Of a stretch of 52,734 nucleotides of DNA, positions 34,150-42,752 are shown piece after piece. The position numbers and the translations under genes were made by a program. Source of the stretch: a bacterium (GTDB lineage Bacteria > Bacillota > Clostridia > UBA1381); assembly GCA_030536655.1 (NCBI GenBank), contig JAUNPN010000004.1, forward strand, positions 1-52,734. Direction: 5' to 3'. Under the pieces are notes generated by a model that was given only the letters and a program-made list of their open reading frames with translations, did not search any database and was not told the origin of the DNA. Position 1 is the stretch's first letter. Every line of letters starts with the position of its first letter.

Positions 34150-34255
34150 TTTGGAAAAAGATAAGCGGCGCATCTTGCCGCCCTCAGCGGCTTGAAGTAT
34201 AAACATACGTCGGCACCGCTTCTGACGGCAATCTGCTTGCTTCTCTTTTCCCAAA
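34150..34255 (+). repeat. Palindromic leader element (copy 2)
   Basis: Imperfect hairpin from TTTGGAAAAAGATAAGC to GCTTCTCTTTTCCCAAA. Nested stems: TTGCCG/CGGCAA, GCGG/CCGC and apical GTAT-AAAC-ATAC. It begins 6 bases past the stop of the membrane protein gene and is followed directly by another copy. Confidence 0.8.
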
Positions 34256-34263
34256 TGGGAAAG

Positions 34264-34399
34264 GAGTAAAGATAAGCGGCGCATCTTGCCGCCCTCAGCG
34301 GCTTGAAGTATAAACATACGTCGGCACCGCTTCTGACGGCAATCTGCTTGCTTTTCTTTCACCAAACGGCATTGGTGAAAGAAGTTCAAATTATAAGTG
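34264..34399 (+). repeat. Palindromic leader element (copy 3) with tail
   Basis: Hairpin 34264-34366, almost identical inside to copy 2, followed by the tail containing GGTGAAAGAAGTTCAAATTA. The ribosome binding site is degenerate here (AAGAAG instead of AAGGAG), as expected if this tail no longer drives a gene. Confidence 0.8.
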
Positions 34400-34523
34400 T
34401 GAAAGAAATGCTTGCTGCATCCCGCGCCTTTCGCAGGGCTTACAGTTTCGCGGACCGAAAAATGCGGACAATTCAGAGCATTTCTCTCAAACGGCATTGG
34501 TGAAAGGAGTTCAGATTATAACA
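34400..34523 (+). repeat. Related hairpin with intact ribosome binding site tail
   Basis: A different hairpin (GAAAGAAATGCT at 34401 pairing with AGCATTTCTCTC to 34488) is followed by the same tail, GGTGAAAGGAGTTCAG, ending one base before the sua5 start codon region. The tail supplies the sua5 ribosome binding site. With copies 2 and 3 it fills the whole 380 bp gap. Confidence 0.7.
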
Positions 34524-35561
34524 ATGATTACAAAGCTTATAAGGATAAATCCTGAAAATATAAATCCGGAGGATTTGAAAGAGGCTGCGGAAATAATTAA
34601 GTCGGGCGGTCTTGCGGCAATGCCGACAGAAACGGTTTACGGCCTCGGAGGAAACGCGCTTGACGCTGAGGCTGCCGGGAAGATTTATGCGGCAAAGGGG
34701 CGCCCGTCGGATAATCCCCTGATTATCCATGTTTGTTCCTATGAGCAGATTTTTGAGTACACAAGAGATGTTCCCGAATATGCAAAAAAGCTTATTAAGG
34801 CGTTTATGCCCGGACCGTTCACGATAATTTTGAAAAAAGCGGATATAATTCCCGATACGGTTACAGCAGGGCTTGACAGTGTGGCAGTAAGATTTCCGAG
34901 CCACCCTGTCGCGCAGGAGCTGATCAGGCTTTCGGGGGTGCCGATTGCCGCGCCGAGCGCGAATCTTTCCGGAAAACCCAGTCCGACAACGGCAGAGCAC
35001 GTTATTGACGATATGATGGATAAAATTGATTGTATCATTGACGGCGGCAGCTGCGAGGTCGGCGTCGAGTCAACAATAGTTGACGCAACCGGGGAAAGTC
35101 CGGAAATACTCAGACCCGGAGGAGTAACGCTTGAAATGCTCCGGGAAGTATGCTCTGACACGGAGGTTGACAGGAATGTTCTGAGCTTGACCACGCCGAA
35201 CGAAAAGCCGAAATGCCCGGGAACAAAGTATAAGCATTATGCGCCGGACGCCGAGGTGACTGTGGTTGAGGGCAGCAGGGACAGCGTTCGCACAAAGATT
35301 AAGGAGCTTATTGCCGCAAACAGGGGAAAGATTATCGGCGTGCTGACCATGTATGAAAGCGCGTATGACGATGCGGTAATTATAAGCACGAGCAGCACAA
35401 ACAAGGGCTATGCAAGAGATTTGTTCGGTGCGCTGAGAGAATTTGACAAGCTTGGCTGTGAACTTGTGTTTGCGGAGTTCTGTGAGAATGACGGAGTGGG
35501 TCTGGCGGTTAAAAACCGGCTGTATAAGAGCGCCGGAGGAAGAGTTTTGCATACGGATTAA
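34524..35561 (+). CDS. sua5: L-threonylcarbamoyladenylate synthase (Sua5 type)
   Basis: Makes threonylcarbamoyl-AMP for t6A37 modification of ANN-decoding tRNAs. 345 residues: the YrdC domain (about 15-205) with GLAAMPTETVYGLGGNAL, AKGRPSDNPLIIHV and PSANLSGKPSPT, then a linker with PGTKYKHYAP and the C-terminal Sua5 domain (about 230-345). This is the two-domain form. The ATG at 34524 is chosen because the GGAG of the leader element is 12-15 bases upstream and earlier starts would include it. A palindromic repeat starts within its stop codon. Confidence 0.95.
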   Translation: MITKLIRINPENINPEDLKEAAEIIKSGGLAAMPTETVYGLGGNALDAEAAGKIYAAKGRPSDNPLIIHVCSYEQIFEYTRDVPEYAKKLIKAFMPGPFTIILKKADIIPDTVTAGLDSVAVRFPSHPVAQELIRLSGVPIAAPSANLSGKPSPTTAEHVIDDMMDKIDCIIDGGSCEVGVESTIVDATGESPEILRPGGVTLEMLREVCSDTEVDRNVLSLTTPNEKPKCPGTKYKHYAPDAEVTVVEGSRDSVRTKIKELIAANRGKIIGVLTMYESAYDDAVIISTSSTNKGYARDLFGALREFDKLGCELVFAEFCENDGVGLAVKNRLYKSAGGRVLHTD

Positions 35562-35662
35562 GAGCCTATCGGTAAATCAGGCGCATCTTGCCTGCGGTTT
35601 TTTCGTTATATTGCCAAAAATCCGGCTTCGTATTATGCGCTTCTTTAATTGCGTATAGGCTC
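35561..35662. repeat. Palindromic element, AGAGCCTATC family (medium form)
   Basis: Starts AGAGCCTATCGGTAAATC, overlapping the last base of the sua5 stop codon, and ends TTTAATTGCGTATAGGCTC. The interior GCGCATCTTGCCTGC and GCCAAAAATCCGGC shows it is a shortened relative of the element at 3513-3702. Confidence 0.75.
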
Positions 35663-35688
35663 CGAATGCAAATATCGATAAGATTTAT

Positions 35689-35721
35689 AGGAGCGTCCGA
35701 AAGGAAACGCTCCTACTTTTT
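35689..35721 (+). terminator. Terminator before the pectin-use genes
   Basis: AGGAGCGT (35689-35696) pairs with ACGCTCCT (35707-35714), then ACTTTTT. Confidence 0.75.
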
Positions 35722-35743
35722 CAAAAATTTTACTATAAATTGA

Positions 35744-35772
35744 TTGACTTTTTGAGGTCGATATTATATAAT
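35744..35772 (+). promoter_or_regulatory. Promoter of the GH105-type gene
   Basis: TTGACT (35744-35749), 17 bp, TATAAT (35767-35772), about 55 bases before the start codon. Confidence 0.75.
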
Positions 35773-35830
35773 ATAACTAATAGTATAAAGAGCGTTGGAA
35801 AACGCCAAAAGAAAAGGAGAGAAACTAACT

Positions 35831-37978
35831 ATGGGTTACTATTTCGATGATACCAAAAGCATAAACGCTTATGAGGGTACAAATCCGAAAGCGATTATCT
35901 CGTGTCTTGCCAACCGCTACATGGGGCAGAATCTCAAGCATGATTACTACTACCGCGCGTATACAAACAACGGTATTACCCGCGTTGCGGACTATCGTTA
36001 CAGAGTGGATTTCAATGAAATCTTCCCGGAAAGCAAGTCGCGTGACTGCGTATGGGGCTTCACAAAGTTCTACAGCGGCGGTAAGGCTAATTTCGGCTGG
36101 GACGTAAACTGCTTCGGACCTATGACAATCTATGTAAATGGCGAGGTTGTTTATAAGTCAGACATATTTAAGGAGAGATATTCGGAAAATTCAACTAGAA
36201 TATTCTTTGACGTTAAGCCGGGATGGAATGACATCCGCGTAAAGTGGCAGAAAACAAAGGCGGGCTTCGGCGGTCAGTTTGGTACATGGATAGGTAAGTG
36301 GGATTTCTATTCACTCATGCCTACAAAAGAACGTGACGGTCAGGAGGGCTTTGTGTTCACTGAGCTTGTTTCTCCGGATTATGAGCCGGAATTTGAACTT
36401 GGAATGAGCGAGGCTGATTTTGCAAAGAAGCTTTATCCGGTTAAGGACTGGAGCGCGGAGGAAGCTGCAAAGGGTCAGATGGCAAGAATGTACGGTACAC
36501 CGGCGGGAAAGTATGCGGTAGGCCGCGCAAAGGGATTCTTTGATAACGTGGGAAATGCTGAATACAGCTTTAATATTGACGCAAAGAACAAAACTGTTGT
36601 ATATGTTGATGATAAAGAGGTTTATACAACGGACGGCGGAAAGGATACCTTCAAGGTATCGCTCCATTTCGGCGAGCATCAGATTTTTGTAAAGAGTATT
36701 TGCGACGGTTCGGACTGGGGATATACTCTTGATATTGATGGAGTGATGCTTGAAAGCGCGGCAAATGTAAAGGGCGCGCCGGATGCATGGATGTACATAG
36801 GACCGTTTGACTGCTCGTATGAATTTGAGTGCGGGAAGGCTTGCTCGATGCACTACGTAATCGGCGAGCCGAAAACCTACTGGAGGGTTGACGCGCCAGA
36901 TACATTTATCCGTCCGTATATCGAAAATTCACTGTTTGCGCGCTGGAATTATCCTCTCGGCGTTACAATGTACGGTCTGCTTCATGCTGCTATTATTATG
37001 GACAATGATGAAATCAAGCAGTATATCAAGGATCACGTTCAGCTCTGTGTCGATACGCTTGAATATGCTCTTTGGGATAAGGAGCAGTACGGCGGCGCTA
37101 CTTCAATCCATAACCTTCTCACAAGCATTGATTCGCTCGATGACTGCGGTTCGTTCGCGTCAATGATGCTTGAGGTTCATAAGTATCTCGGTATTGATAA
37201 TGTCAAGGAGGTTGCGGATTATGTAGGAGACTATATCTTCAATCATCAGACGCGTCTTGAGGACGGAACCTTCTTCCGTAAGGCGCAGCTTCATTCCTTC
37301 CATAATATGACCCTGTGGGCGGATGATCTGTACATGAGCGTGCCTTTCCTTTCAAGATACTATCAGTTTACAGGCGATATAAAGTATGCCGATGACGCGG
37401 CAAATCAGTTCTTCGGCTTTAAAAAGAGGCTGTATATGCCGGAGGAAGGCTATATGTCGCACGTATACGACTTTAAGTATGATACAAAGACGGGTGTTCC
37501 GTGGGGCAGAGGCAACGGATGGGTAGTGTTCTCAATGACGGAGCTTCTTGCGGTTCTGCCGGATGACCATCCGAAGAAAGCGGCTCTTATTGAGTTCCTT
37601 AACGAGCTTTGCGAGGATTACCTGAAGCTTCAGGATGAGGACGGCATGTGGCATCAGGTTCTTAATGACTGGGAGTCATATCCGGAAAGCTCGTGTACAT
37701 CGATGTTTATCTATGCGTTCTCGCGCGGTGTGCGCTACGGCTGGCTGAAGAACCCGGAGAAATATGTTAAGGCCTGCTTCAAGGGCTGGAAGGCTCTGTC
37801 AAAGACTTCGGTTGACGCTGACGGAAATGTATACGGAGTATGCCGCGGCTCGGAGTTCTCATTCATTCCGGATTACTATAAGTATGAACTGGGCTGGAAC
37901 CTGAATGATACTCACGGAACGGGAATTGTAATGCTTGCGGGAATTGAGATTATCAGACTTTCGGATTATCTTAAGTAA
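35831..37978 (+). CDS. Unsaturated rhamnogalacturonyl hydrolase-like protein (GH105 type) with extra N-terminal domain
   Basis: 715 residues, no signal peptide, so cytoplasmic. The C-terminal half (about 340-715) is an (alpha/alpha)6 barrel of the GH105/GH88 kind: LWADDLYMSVPFLSRYY (about 491-507, with the presumed catalytic Asp), GVPWGRGNGWVVFSMTELL (about 555-573) and DEDGMWHQVLNDWESYPESS. Such enzymes remove the unsaturated uronic acid left by pectin lyases. The first 340 residues are beta-rich and not seen in YteR-like enzymes of about 370 residues; they may bind carbohydrate. AAGGAGA lies 12 bases before the ATG. Own promoter and terminator; an oligosaccharide importer follows, giving a coherent uptake and cleavage module. 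Confidence 0.88.
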   Translation: MGYYFDDTKSINAYEGTNPKAIISCLANRYMGQNLKHDYYYRAYTNNGITRVADYRYRVDFNEIFPESKSRDCVWGFTKFYSGGKANFGWDVNCFGPMTIYVNGEVVYKSDIFKERYSENSTRIFFDVKPGWNDIRVKWQKTKAGFGGQFGTWIGKWDFYSLMPTKERDGQEGFVFTELVSPDYEPEFELGMSEADFAKKLYPVKDWSAEEAAKGQMARMYGTPAGKYAVGRAKGFFDNVGNAEYSFNIDAKNKTVVYVDDKEVYTTDGGKDTFKVSLHFGEHQIFVKSICDGSDWGYTLDIDGVMLESAANVKGAPDAWMYIGPFDCSYEFECGKACSMHYVIGEPKTYWRVDAPDTFIRPYIENSLFARWNYPLGVTMYGLLHAAIIMDNDEIKQYIKDHVQLCVDTLEYALWDKEQYGGATSIHNLLTSIDSLDDCGSFASMMLEVHKYLGIDNVKEVADYVGDYIFNHQTRLEDGTFFRKAQLHSFHNMTLWADDLYMSVPFLSRYYQFTGDIKYADDAANQFFGFKKRLYMPEEGYMSHVYDFKYDTKTGVPWGRGNGWVVFSMTELLAVLPDDHPKKAALIEFLNELCEDYLKLQDEDGMWHQVLNDWESYPESSCTSMFIYAFSRGVRYGWLKNPEKYVKACFKGWKALSKTSVDADGNVYGVCRGSEFSFIPDYYKYELGWNLNDTHGTGIVMLAGIEIIRLSDYLK

Positions 37979-37987
37979 TTTATATGG

Positions 37988-38028
37988 TAAACAGTAACGG
38001 CAAAATAAAATTTAACCGTTACTGTTTA
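37988..38028 (+). terminator. Terminator of the GH105-type gene
   Basis: TAAACAGTAACGG (37988-38000) pairs with CCGTTACTGTTTA (38016-38028), followed by TTTATTTG. The 326 bp gap to the next gene otherwise holds AT-rich sequence and the ABC operon promoter. Confidence 0.82.
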
Positions 38029-38193
38029 TTTATTTGTAAAATTTGACGAAGCATAAAAATGCAAATATTAAGAATTGTAATATTTGCACATGATTTTTGT
38101 ATAAAAAACATTACATAAATGTTTCAGAACGTTTAAAATTCATATAATGTACAAAAATAATTTAAATTTTTTAAAAAAATTCACAAAAAGTAC

Positions 38194-38222
38194 TTGCAAA
38201 ATTGAACAGATTGTACTATAAT
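38194..38222 (+). promoter_or_regulatory. Promoter of the sugar ABC importer operon
   Basis: TTGCAA (38194-38199), 17 bp, TATAAT (38217-38222). The leader is about 75 bases. No clear catabolite (cre) operator was identified. Confidence 0.72.
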
Positions 38223-38304
38223 AGATATATAATATTTATGCAATATGTATTTGTGCAAAGTGTGGGGCAGATACATTGGCATTAATCTTTAGGGAGGTTT
38301 TATA

Positions 38305-39276
38305 ATGGCAAAAGCACAAAGCGCTGCAGCTGCCGGCGGGCAGGCTGTAGCAAAGCAGAAAACCAAGAATAATATTTGGCGTAACAGATGGATGTATGCG
38401 CTTCTTGTTCCGGGATTTCTGTTTTTCGTAATTTTCAAAATCTTACCGTTATGGGGAATTCTCATAGGATTTAAGGCTTACTATGCGGGCCTTAGTTTCC
38501 TGAATTCGGAATGTGTAGGATTCCAGAACTTTATCGACTTCTTTGCAGGCTCGGACTTCTGGAGATTATTTAAAAACACTATGATAATCTCGTTCATGAA
38601 CTTGATTTTCTTCTTCCCGCTGCCGATTATTCTTTCGTTATTGCTTAACGAAATTAAGGTTCAGTGGTATAAGAGTGTGTTACAGACATTTGTATACGTT
38701 CCGCACTTCGTATCAATGGTTGTCATCGCATCAATCACATTCATGATTTTAAAGACCCCGGCTATGGAAGGTCAGGCAGGCGGTGCGCTCTATACAATTC
38801 TTCACTCCATTACGGGTAAGAATATTGACGTACTTCAGAGCCCGTCGTCGATTTACTGGGTATTGCTCTTCCAGGCAATCTGGAAGGAAACAGGCTGGGG
38901 AACGGTTATCTTCCTCGCAGCTCTTGCAGGCGTTGATGTTGAGCAGTATGAGGCTGCTATCGTTGACGGTGCGAACAGATGGCAGCAGTTAATCTATATT
39001 ACAGTACCTTCAATCTTAGGAACAATCGTAACAATGTTTATCTTAAGAATGGGTTCGGTACTTGATACAGGTTTCGAGCAGATCATCCTTATGCAGAACA
39101 CATTAAACAAGTCAAATTCTGAAACATTTGATACATACGTTTATAACTATGGTAGAGTCGGAGGCGACTACGGTCATACCACAGCTGTCAGCTTGTTCAA
39201 ATCTATAGTCAGCTTGACATGTATCCAGTTAGCTAACCGTGCAGCCAAGGCTGTAGGTCAGGCAGGATTATTCTAA
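38305..39276 (+). CDS. CUT1 carbohydrate ABC transporter permease (LplB/YteP-like)
   Basis: 323 residues, six membrane segments. The EAA loop that docks the ATPase is EQYEAAIVDGANRWQQLIYI (about 213-232). The N-terminus up to residue 30 is an Ala/Gln/Lys-rich cytoplasmic tail. It belongs to the YteP/LplB group, which in Bacillus imports rhamnogalacturonan fragments. GGGAGG ribosome binding site. First of three genes (two permeases and the binding protein); the ATPase, probably a shared MsmX-like protein, is elsewhere. Confidence 0.93.
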   Translation: MAKAQSAAAAGGQAVAKQKTKNNIWRNRWMYALLVPGFLFFVIFKILPLWGILIGFKAYYAGLSFLNSECVGFQNFIDFFAGSDFWRLFKNTMIISFMNLIFFFPLPIILSLLLNEIKVQWYKSVLQTFVYVPHFVSMVVIASITFMILKTPAMEGQAGGALYTILHSITGKNIDVLQSPSSIYWVLLFQAIWKETGWGTVIFLAALAGVDVEQYEAAIVDGANRWQQLIYITVPSILGTIVTMFILRMGSVLDTGFEQIILMQNTLNKSNSETFDTYVYNYGRVGGDYGHTTAVSLFKSIVSLTCIQLANRAAKAVGQAGLF

Positions 39277-39299
39277 CAGAAGGGAGATAAGCAAAAAAA

Positions 39300-40178
39300 A
39301 TGATTAGTATTAAAAGAAGAAGCGTAGGCGATATGCTCGGCGAGATTATTATTTATGTAGTTCTTACATTGCTCGCTATATTAATGGTTATTCCGTTCAT
39401 CTACGTTATCGCAGCATCATTCGCTACTGACGCGGACATTCAGTCAAAGCCGCTGTTTATTTTCCCGCCTACTCCGACAATAAAGGCTTACGAGCAGGTA
39501 TTTGATATGAACCAGTATGGTGCAACGGTTATCCGTTCACTTGTTGTATCGATTCTTGTAACCGTTGTCGGTACAATTACAAACTTGTTCTTTACAGCAA
39601 CAATGGCTTACGGTCTTTCAAGAAGTGACTTAAAGGGTAAGAAGTTCGTTCTGAACATGGTTCTTTTTACCATGGTATTTGGCGGCGGTATGATTCCGAC
39701 ATTCTTACTTGTAAAGGGCTTGGGTATGTATGATTCATATGCGGCACTCATTTTGCCGGGTGCTATCTCAGCATATAATATGCTTATCGTAAGAAACTTC
39801 TTCATGGAGCTCCCCGGATCACTGGAAGAAGCGGCTTCAATCGACGGCTGCTCGGATATCGGAATTTTCGTAAAGATTGCACTTCCGTTATCGCTTCCGT
39901 GTCTTGCAACCTTCGGTCTTTTCTATGCCGTTGGTCACTGGAACAACTACTTCGGCGCCCTCCTTTATTTGGATGACCAGAAAAAGTATCCGTTCCAGCT
40001 CGTATTAAGAAACTTGGTAATGCAGTCACAGGATAACAGTGACCCGAACGTTGAACCGCCGGGCGATGCATTAAAGATGGCTGTTATCGTTATCGGTACT
40101 GTTCCGATTCTCTGCGTATATCCGTTCTTACAGAAGTACTTCGCAGCCGGCGTTATGGTTGGCGCTGTTAAGGGTTGA
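39300..40178 (+). CDS. CUT1 carbohydrate ABC transporter permease (YtcP-like)
   Basis: 292 residues, six membrane segments. EAA loop: PGSLEEAASIDGCSDIGIFV (about 170-189). N-terminal IYVVLTLLAILMVIPFIYVI and the periplasmic-side KPLFIFPPTPTIKAYEQVF are typical of the YtcP/LplC group. It forms the membrane channel with the preceding permease; GGGAG precedes the ATG, 23 bp after the first permease gene. Confidence 0.93.
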   Translation: MISIKRRSVGDMLGEIIIYVVLTLLAILMVIPFIYVIAASFATDADIQSKPLFIFPPTPTIKAYEQVFDMNQYGATVIRSLVVSILVTVVGTITNLFFTATMAYGLSRSDLKGKKFVLNMVLFTMVFGGGMIPTFLLVKGLGMYDSYAALILPGAISAYNMLIVRNFFMELPGSLEEAASIDGCSDIGIFVKIALPLSLPCLATFGLFYAVGHWNNYFGALLYLDDQKKYPFQLVLRNLVMQSQDNSDPNVEPPGDALKMAVIVIGTVPILCVYPFLQKYFAAGVMVGAVKG

Positions 40179-40203
40179 TTTGAGAGGAGGATATTAAAAT
40201 ATT

Positions 40204-41781
40204 ATGTGGAAAAAAATAACGTTAGCTGCAATGACTGCGGCTCTCCTCACAGGAAGCCTTGCAGGCTGCGGTCAGTCGTCAGATGAGATTACTACAACTC
40301 AGGACGGAAAGAGAACAATTTCGATTATGACCTCTAACTATTCACCGGCTGCTGCATCGGACGATGCGGCGGAAAACCCGATTATTGCAGAGGTTGAGGA
40401 GAAATTAGGCGTAGATATAAGGCTTAGATTTGCCGCTTCATCAAACTACGGCGAAAAGGTAACGGCTGCAATGGCTGCCGATACATATCCGAATATTATG
40501 AAGCTTCCGTCAAGAACAGCTGCTATCATTCAGAACTGCCGTCACGGCACATTCTGGGATGTAACAGATAAGCTTAAAGAAAAGAATCCGGACGGAACAT
40601 ATAAGTTCCCGAATCTTGCACAGTCAAATGAAGAAACTCTTCATAATATGTCAATCGACGGACGCGTTTACGGTGTTTACTCATCGCGTGCGCTCGGACG
40701 TAACGGTGTAACAATCCGTAAGGATTGGCTGGAGAATATCGGATATGACCATTATCCGGAAACGCTTGACGAGTTCTATGACGTATGTTATAAGTTTACT
40801 CATAATGACCCGGACGGCAACGGTAAGGATGATACCTTCGGTATGATTCTTACATCTCTTGCAACCCCGATTCAGGTTATGACAATCTGGGCGGGCGCTC
40901 CGAATACCTACGGTATAAAGGATGGACAGCTTCAGCCGGCATTCTATTTTGATGAATATCTTGAAGGCTTGAAGTATGTTAAGAAGCTTAATGACGAAGG
41001 CCTTGTAAACCAGAGCTGGGCAACATATGACCCTGAGCGCTGGAATGAAATGATGATTTCGGGTCAGGGCGGTATCATTATCGATGTTTGCGACCGTGCA
41101 AGACGTGTACAGAACAATATGCCGGATGCGAGGATCGGTGTATTCGGTGCTATTGCTCCGTCAGCGGGTGAAAAGAAGAGAACTCTCCCGACAATTGGTT
41201 ATAACGGTTTCTTTGCATTCCCGAAGGCTTCTGTTAAAGATGAGGCTGAGCTTGATGAGTGCTTAAGACTGTTGGATAAGTTTGAGGACGCTGATATTTC
41301 AGACCTTATGAACAAGGGTATTGAAGGCAGACATTATGAGATAGTAGACGGAAATTATCAGAAGTTTAAGGATGAAAATGGCAAGGATGTAACAAAGTAT
41401 GATAAAGAATTTGCTGACCTTAACCAGTGCTTGCCGCTTATCACGGGTAACACAAACTTAAACGTTCCGTTTGCAACAGAATGTGCGGCAGAGGTTGACG
41501 CTGTTCAGGAGGAAAACGAGAACTATACAGTTCCGAACCCGGCAGAGCCTTATGTTTCAAACACAGCAGCTTTAATGGGTACAGCTCTTGACGATATTAT
41601 GACAGAAGCTAACACAAAGTTTATTCTTGGAAATATTGACGAGAACGGCTGGAGAGATGCTGTTGAACAGTGGAAGAAGAAGGGCGGCGAGAAGGTTATC
41701 GCTGAGCTTAATGAAGCATTCCTTGCTGATGATTCAGTTGACCACGAAACAGGTTTACCGCTTCCTAAGGGTGAAGAATAA
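40204..41781 (+). CDS. Extracellular solute-binding lipoprotein of the CUT1 importer
   Basis: 525 residues. Lipoprotein signal: hydrophobic stretch then LAGC with the lipidated Cys22. The body is a large family 1 binding protein with MIISGQGGIIIDVCDRARRV and TFGMILTSLATPIQVMTIW, and a calcium-site-like loop DPDGNGKDD (about 201-209). Length and wording are like YtcQ/LipO, which bind oligosaccharides, here most likely unsaturated pectin fragments given the GH105 neighbour. GAGAGGAGG ribosome binding site; 25 bp after the second permease; terminator at 41824. Confidence 0.92.
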   Translation: MWKKITLAAMTAALLTGSLAGCGQSSDEITTTQDGKRTISIMTSNYSPAAASDDAAENPIIAEVEEKLGVDIRLRFAASSNYGEKVTAAMAADTYPNIMKLPSRTAAIIQNCRHGTFWDVTDKLKEKNPDGTYKFPNLAQSNEETLHNMSIDGRVYGVYSSRALGRNGVTIRKDWLENIGYDHYPETLDEFYDVCYKFTHNDPDGNGKDDTFGMILTSLATPIQVMTIWAGAPNTYGIKDGQLQPAFYFDEYLEGLKYVKKLNDEGLVNQSWATYDPERWNEMMISGQGGIIIDVCDRARRVQNNMPDARIGVFGAIAPSAGEKKRTLPTIGYNGFFAFPKASVKDEAELDECLRLLDKFEDADISDLMNKGIEGRHYEIVDGNYQKFKDENGKDVTKYDKEFADLNQCLPLITGNTNLNVPFATECAAEVDAVQEENENYTVPNPAEPYVSNTAALMGTALDDIMTEANTKFILGNIDENGWRDAVEQWKKKGGEKVIAELNEAFLADDSVDHETGLPLPKGEE

Positions 41782-41823
41782 TTTGCTTTTGCCAATTAAA
41801 AAAGTGAAATTTATAAGCAAAAA

Positions 41824-41866
41824 GAAACCGCTGCAAAACAAAGTTTTGCAGCGGTTTCTCTTTATC
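41824..41866. terminator. Bidirectional terminator between the ABC operon and a minus-strand pair
   Basis: GAAACCGCTGCAAAAC (41824-41839) pairs perfectly with GTTTTGCAGCGGTTTC (41843-41858) across AAA, then TCTTTAT. Almost the same stem-loop core occurs at 50265-50295. Confidence 0.88.
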
Positions 41867-41895
41867 TGCATATATTTTGTATAGGTAAAATCCGG

Positions 41896-42312
41896 TTAAT
41901 ATTTTCTGCTTATTATGTGGTAGCATACAAAGTATATCAAAGTAATCGTGCATATTGCATAAGCAACAATCTGAGCCGCGAACGCCTTATTTAATAAGTA
42001 CAGCACAACCATCGTAATTCCGGCAAGCATTATGTAAATCGAAAATGTAAGGCTTCTCGCTTTTGTCATCAGCATTACGTTTCGCTCGTCCGTTTCCACT
42101 ATTTCGCGGTCGCGAAGGGACGCTTCGTCTTTTGTAATCCTTATATGCTGAACAATTCTTGCTATTCCCATCACGATGAATACGGCTCCGAATGCGGAAA
42201 GCATCTCATTCTCCGCAGCTCCGAAAAAGCTTATAATAATCAGCACTGCACCAATTGCGGTATATCCCACAGCCGCGTACAATCTTAATTTTAATTTCTT
42301 TCTAAACTCCAT
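41896..42312 (-). CDS. Small four-helix membrane protein of unknown function
   Basis: 138 residues with four hydrophobic segments in two pairs (about 12-30, 36-52, 87-105, 111-130) separated by a charged loop IRITKDEASLRDREIVETDERN. This layout is like the DUF2178-type proteins that commonly follow small HTH regulators. It starts 2 bp behind the regulator gene, with GGAGG as ribosome binding site, so they form an operon. Function unknown; a sensor or target of the regulator is possible. Confidence 0.82.
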   Translation of the reverse strand: MEFRKKLKLRLYAAVGYTAIGAVLIIISFFGAAENEMLSAFGAVFIVMGIARIVQHIRITKDEASLRDREIVETDERNVMLMTKARSLTFSIYIMLAGITMVVLYLLNKAFAAQIVAYAICTITLIYFVCYHIISRKY

Positions 42313-42314
42313 TT

Positions 42315-42512
42315 TTATTCCTCCTTAAATATAAATAAATCCTCAATATAAACATCGAAAAATTTTGATAAATTATATGCCAGCTGTAGCGAAGCGTTAT
42401 ATTTCCCGTTTTCGAGAGAAATGATAGTCTGGCGAGTCACATTAACTGCTTTTGCCAGTTCGTCCTGAGTAATTTTGCGATGTTTCCTGAATTCCCTTAT
42501 TCTGTTGTTCAA
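42315..42512 (-). CDS. Small XRE-type HTH regulator
   Basis: 65 residues, essentially only the DNA-binding domain: IREFRKHRKITQDELAKAVN, VTRQTIISLENGKYNASLQL, then AYNLSKFFDVYIEDLF. Such minimal XRE proteins with a membrane protein partner are widespread in Firmicutes. GAAAGGAG lies upstream of the ATG. Two 13 bp direct repeats flank its promoter (42542-42554 and 42588-42600), which points to autoregulation. Confidence 0.93.
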   Translation of the reverse strand: MNNRIREFRKHRKITQDELAKAVNVTRQTIISLENGKYNASLQLAYNLSKFFDVYIEDLFIFKEE

Positions 42513-42541
42513 AGGCAGCTTCTCCTTTCTAAAAATATATA

Positions 42542-42600
42542 GTCGACTTTACATTTTTATTGTACCATATGATTAAGAAAATGTCAAGTTGATTTTACAT
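42542..42600 (-). promoter_or_regulatory. Promoter with flanking direct-repeat operators
   Basis: Minus-strand TTGACA (42587-42582), 17 bp, TACAAT (42564-42559). The repeat ATGTAAAATCAAC (42600-42588) abuts the -35 box and ATGTAAAGTCGAC (42554-42542) covers the start point. The two 13-mers differ at two positions and are 46 bp apart. Confidence 0.72.
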
Positions 42601-42617
42601 TTTTTTTTGAGAAATTA

Positions 42618-42748
42618 AGAGTCTATCATTAGAGCCTATCCTTAAATAAAGCACATCTTGCTTGCTGAATTTCCGAATAGGCTCTTAATAATGCCGTTGT
42701 TTTTCTTGAATTGCCTTTTTGCCGGTTCCATTTACGAATAGGTTCTGA
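42618..42748. repeat. Nested palindromic elements, AGAGCCTATC family
   Basis: An inner 55 bp element (42631-42685) has ends AGAGCCTATC and GAATAGGCTCT with GCACATCTTGC inside. It is flanked by AAGAGTCTATCATT (42618) on the left and TTTACGAATAGGTTCTGA (to 42748) on the right, which look like the ends of another copy. It appears to be one element within another or a rearranged pair. Confidence 0.6.
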
Positions 42749-42752
42749 ATAA

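Noticed and set aside
34024-34497. 157-codon minus-strand open frame with an internal duplicated peptide
   Set aside because: The duplication is the reverse reading of the two stacked leader elements; no start signal or plausible protein.
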